This document shows positions 25,898 through 33,970 of a DNA stretch of 64,000 nucleotides, in pieces; the stretch's first letter is position 1; each line of letters starts with the position of its first letter. Under the pieces are notes generated by a model, which worked only from the letters and a program-made list of their open reading frames with translations, made no database searches and was not told the origin of the DNA. Source of the DNA: Candidatus Rifleibacteriota bacterium (lineage in GTDB: Bacteria; Muiribacteriota; Ozemobacteria; Ozemobacterales; Ozemobacteraceae); contig JADFXM010000008.1 of NCBI GenBank assembly GCA_015233565.1, forward strand, positions 1 through 64,000. Reading direction: 5' to 3'. Both the position numbers and the translations under genes were made by a program.

Positions 25898-27301
25898 ATG
25901 AAAACAAATACTCAACCAATTGGAGCACTAAAGGTTGTCGATGGTGCTTATATAAAGACCCTGTTAGATCTTCAGAATGGAATTAGTGTACCCGAGATAA
26001 AACGTATACTAAATAAATCCCGGGAGCTCCATGGGCTTTCGCCCCAGGAAGTTGCCAGCCTTCTCATGGTTGAAAACCCTGAATTGGTAAAGGAAATGTT
26101 TGAGGCTGCTCACTTTATCAAGGAGAAAATTTACGGGAAGCGCCTTGTTATTTTTGCCCCTCTATATTACTCCAACCACTGTTGTAATAATTGCCTTTAC
26201 TGTGGATTCCGAAAAGACAATATTCAGGCACGCCGGCAATTATCTCTTGACGAGGTTGTAACTGAGACAAAGCTTCTGATAGAGCAAGGGCACAAAAGAT
26301 TGCTGGTAATAGCCGGAGAAGATAATTCCCCCGATGGATTTAATTATCTTCTCCAGGTCATTAAGACCATTTATAAAACTCGCAGCGGCCGGGGAGAAAT
26401 CCGACGGGTAAATGTTGAGATGGCTCCCATGACCATCGAACAATTTCGCGAACTAAAGGCTGCAGGAATAGGAACTTACGTTGTTTTCCAGGAAACTTAT
26501 CATACTGAGACCTATAAGGCTGTTCATCCTTCAGGGCCAAAGGCGGATTTCGATTGGCGGGTAACCGTCATGGATCGTGCTATGACGGCAGGCGTGGATG
26601 ACGTAGGTATAGGGGTTTTGTTCGGACTGTATGATTATCGCTTTGATGTGCTCGGCTTGATTCTTCATGCCAAGCATCTTGAGGAAACATTTGGCACGGG
26701 GCCTCACACCCTCTCTGTTCCCAGGATCGAATATGCTGCTGGAGCTCCGTTGACCTCTGCTCCACCTCATCCGGTGAATGATTTCGATTTTAAGAAGATT
26801 GTTGCGATTCTGCGAATGGCCGTTCCCTATACCGGAATAATTTTGTCGACCAGAGAACCGCCTAATCTTCGAAGGGAGTTAGTAGAACTTGGTGTGTCTC
26901 AGATAAGCGCTGGTTCAAAGACAGACCCAGGAGGATATTCCTCCGAAGCCAATTCGGTCGCCCAGTTTGCTGTTTCGGATGAACGCCCATTGGATGAAGT
27001 TATTTGTGATATGGCTGGTTTAGGGTATCTCCCTTCGTTTTGTACAGGTTGTTATCGATTGCGGCGGACCGGAAAAGATTTTATGGAGCTTGCCAAACCT
27101 GGAGATATCAAGCACCATTGTGACCCCAACGCTATTTCGACCTTTGAGGAATACCTGATAGATTATGGCTCGGAAAAGACCCGGGAAGTCGGAAAAGTAT
27201 GTATTGAACATGCGCTTGAGCAAATGGAAGAGAAACCAAGACAAATTGCTATGAAGATGCTGGAACAGATTCGTGTTGGAAAACGCGACGTTTTTTGTTG
27301 A
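25898..27301 (+). CDS. hydG: HydG, radical-SAM tyrosine lyase for H-cluster assembly
   Basis: This is a 467-residue protein of normal HydG length. It cleaves tyrosine to make the CO and CN ligands of the diiron site. The radical-SAM cysteines are Cys95, Cys99 and Cys102 (CCNNCLYC). The C-terminal auxiliary cluster motif CTGCYRLRRTG ... HHCDPN (Cys near 381, 384 and 407) is the HydG hallmark that separates it from ThiH. AAGGAG lies about seven bases upstream of the ATG. It follows the kinase gene closely and is followed by a probable terminator. Confidence 0.96.
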   Translation: MKTNTQPIGALKVVDGAYIKTLLDLQNGISVPEIKRILNKSRELHGLSPQEVASLLMVENPELVKEMFEAAHFIKEKIYGKRLVIFAPLYYSNHCCNNCLYCGFRKDNIQARRQLSLDEVVTETKLLIEQGHKRLLVIAGEDNSPDGFNYLLQVIKTIYKTRSGRGEIRRVNVEMAPMTIEQFRELKAAGIGTYVVFQETYHTETYKAVHPSGPKADFDWRVTVMDRAMTAGVDDVGIGVLFGLYDYRFDVLGLILHAKHLEETFGTGPHTLSVPRIEYAAGAPLTSAPPHPVNDFDFKKIVAILRMAVPYTGIILSTREPPNLRRELVELGVSQISAGSKTDPGGYSSEANSVAQFAVSDERPLDEVICDMAGLGYLPSFCTGCYRLRRTGKDFMELAKPGDIKHHCDPNAISTFEEYLIDYGSEKTREVGKVCIEHALEQMEEKPRQIAMKMLEQIRVGKRDVFC

Positions 27302-27402
27302 ACTAAGCTATTTTGGTCACCTAATTGGTAATCTAAATACGGCAAATTTAAATTAATGAGTCAAAAAATCCTTAAGGATTAGGTGAGTTGGTGGTGTAGA
27401 AG

Positions 27403-27455
27403 CTGGTCACTGAGCGCCTGTGCTAAGCGAAGCCGAAGTGATCGAGGAGTTTTTT
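27403..27455 (+). terminator. Probable terminator after hydG
   Basis: CTGGTCAC pairs with GTGATCGAG around an interrupted loop and is followed by GTTTTTTAG. The hairpin arms contain GGTCACTGAGCG ... GAAGCCGAAGTGATC, a sequence related to the hairpin at 58867-58904. It separates hydG from hydF in a 237-base gap, so hydF may need its own promoter, which I could not place. Confidence 0.5.
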
Positions 27456-27538
27456 AGTTCTTGGTTAAATTTCCCCCCCCTTATTTGAAATTCGGTGTAT
27501 TAGGAAATTGAGGATTATTGAAGAGAAAGGGTTACGAT

Positions 27539-28789
27539 ATGAGTTTTGAACGGACCAACAAAGGAATGAGGCTTCATATAGGATTTTTTGGAAGGCGAAA
27601 TGTTGGAAAGTCCAGCCTCCTGAATGCGATTACCAGAAGCCGGGCTTCCATCGTTTCGGAAATTCCCGGAACTACAACGGATCCAGTCGAAAAACCCATG
27701 GAGCTTTTGCCCCTTGGTCCGGTTCTATTCATTGATACGGCAGGCATCGACGATGAAGGAGCTCTGGGATCACTCCGTGTTCAAAAGACGAAGCAGGTTC
27801 TGGAGCGAACGGATATTGGAGTGATCGTCGCTGAAGCTGGGGAGTGGGGTAGTTTTGAAGAACAGCTATTAAAGGGATTTGAGGAGCTTGGGACCAAGGT
27901 TGCAGTTGTTTTCAATAAAAGCGATAAAAATTCCCCGAATGAAAATCTAACATCTCGTTTGGATGCCGGCAAAATCCGATGGGTATCGACTGTAGCCAAT
28001 CAGAGCAAGGGTATCAATGAGTTTCGGCAGACCTTACTTGATTCGTGCCCCGATGACTTTTTGAATTCTCCAACTATTGTTGCAGATCTGGTGGGGCCGG
28101 GAGAAATTGCGGTTCTGGTAGTGCCCATCGACAAGGAAGCTCCCAAGGGGCGGCTTATTTTGCCGCAGGTTCAGACGATTCGAGACTTGCTGGATAATGA
28201 TGCCTGCGGCCTTGTTGTCAAAGAGCGCGAGCTTCGACATGCTCTCAATTCCCTCAAAGCCAAGCCGAAGCTGGTAATTACTGATTCGCAGGCTTTTTTA
28301 AAGGTTGATGGAGATACTCCACATGATATTTTGATGACCAGTTTTTCCATTCTCTTTGCACGTTTAAAGGGAGATTTGCTCTCGGAGGTAGAAGGAGCAA
28401 TGGCTGTCGAAAAACTGAAACCAGGAGATCGCGTGCTGATAGCAGAAGCCTGTTCCCATCACCCTATTGGGGAGGATATCGGACGGGTAAAGATTCCAAG
28501 ATGGCTGACTCAATATGTTGGAGGGAAACTTGAATTTGAGACGGTTCAGGGACATGATTTTCCTAAGGATCTTTCTTCTTTCAAGTTGGTGATCCATTGT
28601 GGGGCGTGTATGATGAATCGCCGGGAGATGCTGTCCAGACTTCTTTATTGCCGGAATGCAAGTGTACCCTGCACCAATTACGGCCTGGTTATCGCCTACA
28701 GCCTCGGAATTTTCGAGCGTGCTTTGAGTCCTTTTCCGGATGCCCTGGAACTCTATCACCGGATGGAAAAAAACAATAATTTGCGATAG
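27539..28789 (+). CDS. hydF: HydF, GTPase scaffold for H-cluster assembly
   Basis: This is a 416-residue protein. The N-terminal GTPase domain has the P-loop GRRNVGKSS (18-26), the switch GTTTDPVEKP and FIDTAGIDDEG. The dimerisation domain is in the middle. The C-terminal cluster domain carries EACSHHP and VIHCGACMMNRREM, the Cys-His-Cys-Cys set that binds the [4Fe-4S] cluster on which the diiron precursor is built. ATG at 27539 is preferred (AAAGG nine bases upstream); an in-frame TTG lies 21 bases earlier. hydE follows after a 160-base gap. Confidence 0.96.
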   Translation: MSFERTNKGMRLHIGFFGRRNVGKSSLLNAITRSRASIVSEIPGTTTDPVEKPMELLPLGPVLFIDTAGIDDEGALGSLRVQKTKQVLERTDIGVIVAEAGEWGSFEEQLLKGFEELGTKVAVVFNKSDKNSPNENLTSRLDAGKIRWVSTVANQSKGINEFRQTLLDSCPDDFLNSPTIVADLVGPGEIAVLVVPIDKEAPKGRLILPQVQTIRDLLDNDACGLVVKERELRHALNSLKAKPKLVITDSQAFLKVDGDTPHDILMTSFSILFARLKGDLLSEVEGAMAVEKLKPGDRVLIAEACSHHPIGEDIGRVKIPRWLTQYVGGKLEFETVQGHDFPKDLSSFKLVIHCGACMMNRREMLSRLLYCRNASVPCTNYGLVIAYSLGIFERALSPFPDALELYHRMEKNNNLR

Positions 28790-28939
28790 TTTTATACCAT
28801 CCTACCACTCAATTAGGTATAATAAATTTGCTTTGAAATCTTCCAGGCCAGAAATGTGTTTTAGTTTCCATTAAAGAAGCATGACTGCTCTGAAAATTTG
28901 GTATCTTCGATTAAAAAAAATTTAGACAGGGAGTGAACG

Positions 28940-29989
28940 ATTACGGATAGTTTGATTGAAAAAGTTAAGAACAGGATTCTTCCTGATTCAAAAGAATTTT
29001 GCATGTTTTTCTCGCCAGACTTCGCACCATTCAGGCCGCAACTTTTCACTGCTGCTGATGAATTGCGAAAACAAAGTCTGGGAGATGATGTTTATTTGAG
29101 AGGGTTGGTTGAATTCAGCAACTATTGCAGCTGTGGATGTGCTTATTGCGGTATTTCATGGCACAATAAAAGTATTCAAAGATACAGAATGTCTTCAGAA
29201 GAAATTTTTGAAACTGTTAAGTATGCTTTCGGACTGGGGTTCCGCTCCTTTGTTCTTCAATCCGGGGAAGACAAATTCTACGATGAAAGAACCGTTGTAA
29301 AGATATTGGACAAGTTGAAGAATGTTTTTGATTGTGCGATTACACTTTCAATTGGAGAGTGGTCCAAAGAGTCATTAAGAAATTTTAGGTGTGCTGGTGC
29401 GGATCGATACCTATTGAGAATAGAAACTTCCGATCCCGATCTGTTTTCCAGATTGCATCCTGACTCCAAATGGGATGACAGGCACAGATGTCTTCAAGAC
29501 ATTAAAGAGCTTGGTTTTCAGACCGGGTCAGGAATTTTGATTGGGCTTCCGGGGCAAGGTCCCGAAAGTCTTTATCAGGATTTCAAGTATCTTTTAGCTC
29601 TTGACCCGGAAATGGTTGGAGTTGGTCCTTTTATTCCTCACCCCGAAACTCCACTGAAAAACGAGAAATGCGGAGATCTTGATACAACTTTGACTTTTCT
29701 GGCTTTGTTGAGGCTTTTTCTACCTCGTTCCTTTCTTCCCGCAACTACTGCGATGGGTTCAATTCACCCTGAAGGAAGAAAACTTGCATTGCTTGCTGGC
29801 GCGAATGTTTTAATGCCGAACGTTTCCCCGACTGAAAACAGGGCCATGTATGAATTGTATCCTGGGAAAATATGTATCACAGATGATGCTTTGAAATGCC
29901 ATAAATGCATGGAATCATGGGTTTCAAAAATGAACCGGAGGACAAATCTTGGAAAAGGGCATATAATAAAAGATAGTTCTAAAAAGTGA
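28940..29989 (+). CDS. hydE: HydE, radical-SAM H-cluster maturase
   Basis: This protein of about 349 residues acts on the HydG product to build the diiron centre. The radical-SAM cysteines lie in NYCSCGCAYCGI (CxxxCxxC), followed by FVLQSGEDKFY and GILIGLPGQ. The start is odd. A stop lies in frame at 28934, no ATG or GTG precedes the domain, and the strong AGGGAG box at 28928-28933 is six bases before an ATT codon at 28940. The alternative is TTG at 28952, whose spacing is poor. I list the ATT start as the better fit to the binding site. It may be translated weakly. Confidence 0.92.
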   Translation: MTDSLIEKVKNRILPDSKEFCMFFSPDFAPFRPQLFTAADELRKQSLGDDVYLRGLVEFSNYCSCGCAYCGISWHNKSIQRYRMSSEEIFETVKYAFGLGFRSFVLQSGEDKFYDERTVVKILDKLKNVFDCAITLSIGEWSKESLRNFRCAGADRYLLRIETSDPDLFSRLHPDSKWDDRHRCLQDIKELGFQTGSGILIGLPGQGPESLYQDFKYLLALDPEMVGVGPFIPHPETPLKNEKCGDLDTTLTFLALLRLFLPRSFLPATTAMGSIHPEGRKLALLAGANVLMPNVSPTENRAMYELYPGKICITDDALKCHKCMESWVSKMNRRTNLGKGHIIKDSSKK

Positions 29990-30005
29990 CTAATCTGGAG
30001 AGAAA

Positions 30006-31370
30006 ATGGATAAATTCAGAATAGAGCATGATTTTTTAGGGGAAAGAGAAATTCCAAGTGAAGTTTATTATGGAATTCAAACTTTGAGAGCATCTGAAAA
30101 CTTTCGAATTTCAGATAGAAAAATTCCGCGAGAAATGATTCGAGCTCTTGCGTTAGTTAAAAAGGCAGCTGCGTTAGCAAATAACAGAGCTGGCGAGCTT
30201 TCTGAAGAGTTTTGCGATTTAGTGGTTCGCGTCTCAGATGAAGTTGCTGAAGGCAAATTTGACTCAGCTTTTATTGTGAATCCATTGCAGGGCGGTGCGG
30301 GAACTGCGAGCAATATGAATGTAAACGAGGTCATTGCTAATCGTGCAAACGAATTGCTTGGAAGACCTCTTGGGTCGTACAACCCTATCAATCCACATGA
30401 ACATGTTAATCTTGAGCAGAGCACAAATGATGTTTTTCCAACTGCCGTAAAAATTGCAGCGATTTGGAATCTAAGAGAGCTAACTGCTGAAGTTATCAAA
30501 CTTCAGGAAGATTTACAGGGAAAAGAAAAAGAATTTGCCGGAATAAAGAAGATTGGGCGCACCCAGCTTCAAGACGCGGTTCCAATAACTCTGGGAGCTG
30601 AATTTAGTGCATGGGCAGAGGCGTTCTCGCGCGATCGTTGGCGTCTGTACCACGTCGAAGAAAGGTTAAGAGTTGTGAATCTGGGTGGAACTGCAATTGG
30701 AACCAGCATAAATGCTTCCAAAAAATTTGTTTCTGAGGTAATTAAATTTTTGCGGGATGAAACTGGCATTGGATTGGCCAGAGCTGAAAATCTTGTTGAG
30801 GCGACGCAGAATGCAGATGTGTTTTGCGAGGTTTCCGGATTATTAAAACCTTTGGCGATTAACCTCGGAAAAATGGCGAATGATATCAGATTGCTTTCAT
30901 CCGGCCCAAATTCCGGAATCGGAGAAATTGTTCTTCCTGCTGTTCAGGAGGGCTCTACAATAATGCCTGGCAAAATCAATCCTGTAATGTGTGAGATGAT
31001 CAATCAAATTGTGATGAAAGTTATTGGAAATGATGTCGTAATTACTTATGCAGCCGAATCAGGGCAACTCGAATTGAATGCATTTATTCCCGTGATCATG
31101 GATACATTATTGGAATCCCTTAGGATTTTGCGAAACGGTATTGAATTATTTCGAACCAAATGTGTTCTGGGAATCAAGGCAAATCCCAAAAGATGCGCTC
31201 AGAATCTCAAAGAATCCTTAGGGCTTCTTACCGTATTATCAAAGAAGCTAGGACATCAAAAGACCTCTGAAATTTATATCAAACATATTTCTAGCGGAAT
31301 CCCTGTTTCAGACTTGTTGTTGAGCGAGGGTCTGTTGAGTGAGGAAGAAATCTCGTCAGATTATTTTTAG
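30006..31370 (+). CDS. aspA: Aspartate ammonia-lyase (fumarase/aspartase superfamily)
   Basis: This is a 454-residue protein that converts aspartate to fumarate plus ammonia. The superfamily signature GSTIMPGKINPV is near residue 318, and the N-terminus YYGIQTLRASENFRIS is the aspartase form rather than fumarase. The acid-base loop region and TNDVFPTAVKIAA are intact. GGAG sits six bases before the ATG, 16 bases after hydE. aspA is often linked to hydEFG in other genomes. It could supply ammonia for the bridging amine of the H-cluster or simply fumarate; both are inferences. It is the last gene of the locus. Confidence 0.9.
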   Translation: MDKFRIEHDFLGEREIPSEVYYGIQTLRASENFRISDRKIPREMIRALALVKKAAALANNRAGELSEEFCDLVVRVSDEVAEGKFDSAFIVNPLQGGAGTASNMNVNEVIANRANELLGRPLGSYNPINPHEHVNLEQSTNDVFPTAVKIAAIWNLRELTAEVIKLQEDLQGKEKEFAGIKKIGRTQLQDAVPITLGAEFSAWAEAFSRDRWRLYHVEERLRVVNLGGTAIGTSINASKKFVSEVIKFLRDETGIGLARAENLVEATQNADVFCEVSGLLKPLAINLGKMANDIRLLSSGPNSGIGEIVLPAVQEGSTIMPGKINPVMCEMINQIVMKVIGNDVVITYAAESGQLELNAFIPVIMDTLLESLRILRNGIELFRTKCVLGIKANPKRCAQNLKESLGLLTVLSKKLGHQKTSEIYIKHISSGIPVSDLLLSEGLLSEEEISSDYF

Positions 31371-31380
31371 TTCGGCCTCC

Positions 31381-31495
31381 TCTCGAAGATGTGAAATACT
31401 TGAAATTTTTCAGATGAAATTTATCACAACATTTTCTAACCTGGTTTTTGGGGCAGTTAAATTTTCGCAGAATCAATTTTTCCACACCTTCAGGG
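31381..31495. repeat. Repeat family 3, copy b
   Basis: It runs from CTCGAAGATGTGAAATACTTG to TTTTTCCACACCTTCAGGG, matching copy a at 12552. It lies directly after aspA and could fold and end transcription of the hydrogenase locus. Confidence 0.65.
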
Positions 31496-31613
31496 AAGCT
31501 GTGAAAAAATGTCAAAAATCGATTAAAAAAAACTGTGAAAAATATCTCAATCTGGTGCCAGCGGCCCTCTCAAATGTTGTACTGAATGCCTATATTTTTT
31601 CACACCTTCAGGG
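31491..31613. repeat. Repeat family 3, copy c (head-to-tail with copy b)
   Basis: It starts CAGGGAAGCTGTGAAAAAATG, sharing the junction bases with copy b, and ends TTTTTTCACACCTTCAGGG. The period of about 118 bases shows a tandem array. The rest of the gap to 31872 contains only a small CCTTCC/GGAAGG hairpin near 31750 and no gene. Confidence 0.65.
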
Positions 31614-31872
31614 CAAATGCACTTTATTTTCAGACTGTAAGAGTAGTTTCTGCAAATCCTTTTTATCCCAACCTGCTTTAATCAGGGGAAAAGAAGGAAA
31701 GTGAAAAGTGTGATTTGATTTGAACGTAGGACGAGAGCGATAAACCGACCTTCCAGGAATGCAGGAAGGGAATTTCAGCAGTTTTCGAATGTTCGATCGT
31801 TTTTTTCTTTCTGACAACGCGATTTTTTTCCACTCTTAACGCTGTTTGGGGGAATGTGGAACATAGGTTAGA

Positions 31873-33942
31873 TTAGAACGTATAATCAAGCTTAACGTAA
31901 TAATTTCTGGGAATGTCCGTTAGGATTTCGTTGTTGGAGATTCCGTATTCCTTATGGAATGCTTGTAATGCGTTTTGAACACCCAGACTCCATTCAACGG
32001 ACTCATTGGTGCGATGACCAACTCGAAAATCCACTCTTGAATAAGCGGGAACTTCGATAAGTTGATTCAACATATATTCAGTTCTATTAACCCAATTCAG
32101 AGTTGCATCGACTTCCCAACCTTTTTTCGGTTCGTGGGATAATCGAGCAAACCACTTTCTATCAGGGAATCCTCCTACAAATAATAGGTTCCCTTGCGGA
32201 GTTTGCCAATTCCAAGTGTAACCTGCTGCAATTTTGAGGTTGGAGGATGGTTGCCAGTAAGAACTTAACTCGACACCTTTGGTTGTTTGTTTTTCTTTAT
32301 TCCCTGATGTGCTGAGCATTACAAGATAGGGGGAGGGATCAAAACGTACCTCCGGGTCGCCACCTGAAAGCTCGTAATTGTATAAACTCTCATATTTGTG
32401 TTCGAATGTTGAAAAATCAAGGGATAACTTGGAATTAGGATTAAATCTGTAACCAATTTCTTTGGCATTTAGGATTTGGGAAGTTAAATTTTCGTTAAAC
32501 CTAGTCTCAACGAAGATTGGCATATCCGGCATTCCTGGGGCTTGACTAGGAGTAATTCCAACCGGGCCTTGAATACTTGTGGAGGTTTTCATCCCCCGCG
32601 AAGGAAGCTGTACTGCACGTGTTACGGCTGCCCAAAATGATTGTTTTTTATCTAATTTCCAAAGGAATCTGGCACTTGGTTGATTCTCACCTTTGGCAAG
32701 AGTGTGTTTATCATATCTTGAACCCAGGGTTAGCGAAAACTTGTCGGGTCGAAGGGTTATTTCGTCCTGAATGAAGACACCGAACAGTTGAGTAGATTTT
32801 TCCAGTGGATCAAATTGAACAGTTTTGGAGTCAGATAATCTGTCGTTCACTGAACGAGACTGAATTCCCCAAACAACTTCATGTTTTTCAGCAGGTTTAA
32901 ACTTATTTTGGACTTCAAATTCTACAGTATCAAGTTTCTCTCCATGAGAAGAATCATTTCGCATAAACCTATCAAATGATAAGGATGCTTCCCATTCGTT
33001 TTGAGCTTTGGGGCTGTATTTCCAATTAAGAATCACATTTCCGTCGAAAGTTCGAATTGGATAAGAAGCGTTTTGGGAGTAAGGAGACGAAGAATAATTG
33101 GGTTCGGAAACCATTTCGTTTCCGTTTGATGAATATATTTCACCTTGTAGGCGGAAGGATTGCTTGGATCCTTTGTCCCAGTCGGATCTGAATCCGACTT
33201 TTCTGTTACTCCAGGCATCGTCGGTTCCTGAGTCGGAAAAGTCCCGGAAATGAGAGTTTTTAGCTCCCTTCAGGAAAAAACTGAAGGAGCCACCATTTTC
33301 AAGTTGCCCGCCATATCTGTATTCCAAGTTATGGCCGTTGCCAGTTCCATAACTTAACCCCAGGTGTCCCCCCTGGGTATCTTTAGAGGATTTAGTTATG
33401 ATGTTGATGAGTCCACCTACGGCATTTGCACCCCACACTGCGGCGCCGGGCCCTCTGAATACTTCGATACGATCAATGTCCTTCATCACGAAATCAAGGG
33501 TATCCCACCAGACTCCGCTGAAGAGGGGCGAATAAACTGAACGGCTATCGACCAGGACCAAAAAACTTCCAGCGAAGCGATTATTGGGGCTTCTGGAGCT
33601 GATAGCCCATTTATTAGAATCCATTTGGGCTACATAGAGTCCAGGAATTAGTCTTAGAGCATCAGGAACATTTTCAACACCTGCTCTTCGAATTTCTTCT
33701 GAAGTAAGTACATAAATTGCCCCAGCAGTATCAGAAAGTTTTTCGCTTTTCTTGGAGGCGATTTTGACTTCCACATTCATCAAATCTTCAATCCCCAAGT
33801 TTACTAGCTCTGAAGATTCTTTCGAACTGACGGATCCGAAGCCAGTAACAGGCTCAAAAAGGAAAAAAATAATGAAAAAACAAGAAACCAAAGAACAAAC
33901 AAGCGACAGTGATTTCTCACTCTTTGAAAAATTTTTTCCCAT
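31873..33942 (-). CDS. TonB-dependent outer-membrane receptor (second of tandem pair)
   Basis: This is a 689-residue protein with a signal segment (about 10-35), a plug domain (about 55-165) and a 22-strand-type barrel to a terminal Phe (YYVKLDYTF). Plug motifs are SKKSEKLSDTAGAIYVLTSE, RRAGVENVPDALRLIPGLYV and DIDRIEVFRGPGAAVWGANA. It takes up or senses a ligand with energy from TonB. No tonB-exbBD genes are in the window. It is closely related to the receptor encoded directly upstream at 33971-36070. The downstream side is repeat-containing and non-coding. Its position after YfiR and kinase genes suggests a signalling rather than purely nutritional role. Confidence 0.92.
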   Translation of the reverse strand: MGKNFSKSEKSLSLVCSLVSCFFIIFFLFEPVTGFGSVSSKESSELVNLGIEDLMNVEVKIASKKSEKLSDTAGAIYVLTSEEIRRAGVENVPDALRLIPGLYVAQMDSNKWAISSRSPNNRFAGSFLVLVDSRSVYSPLFSGVWWDTLDFVMKDIDRIEVFRGPGAAVWGANAVGGLINIITKSSKDTQGGHLGLSYGTGNGHNLEYRYGGQLENGGSFSFFLKGAKNSHFRDFSDSGTDDAWSNRKVGFRSDWDKGSKQSFRLQGEIYSSNGNEMVSEPNYSSSPYSQNASYPIRTFDGNVILNWKYSPKAQNEWEASLSFDRFMRNDSSHGEKLDTVEFEVQNKFKPAEKHEVVWGIQSRSVNDRLSDSKTVQFDPLEKSTQLFGVFIQDEITLRPDKFSLTLGSRYDKHTLAKGENQPSARFLWKLDKKQSFWAAVTRAVQLPSRGMKTSTSIQGPVGITPSQAPGMPDMPIFVETRFNENLTSQILNAKEIGYRFNPNSKLSLDFSTFEHKYESLYNYELSGGDPEVRFDPSPYLVMLSTSGNKEKQTTKGVELSSYWQPSSNLKIAAGYTWNWQTPQGNLLFVGGFPDRKWFARLSHEPKKGWEVDATLNWVNRTEYMLNQLIEVPAYSRVDFRVGHRTNESVEWSLGVQNALQAFHKEYGISNNEILTDIPRNYYVKLDYTF

Positions 33943-33970
33943 GACCTACCCCATTTTAATATTTTTTTTG

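Noticed and set aside
31339..31704. 121-codon plus-strand frame after aspA
   Set aside because: It is formed by the tandem repeat family 3 copies and starts inside aspA.
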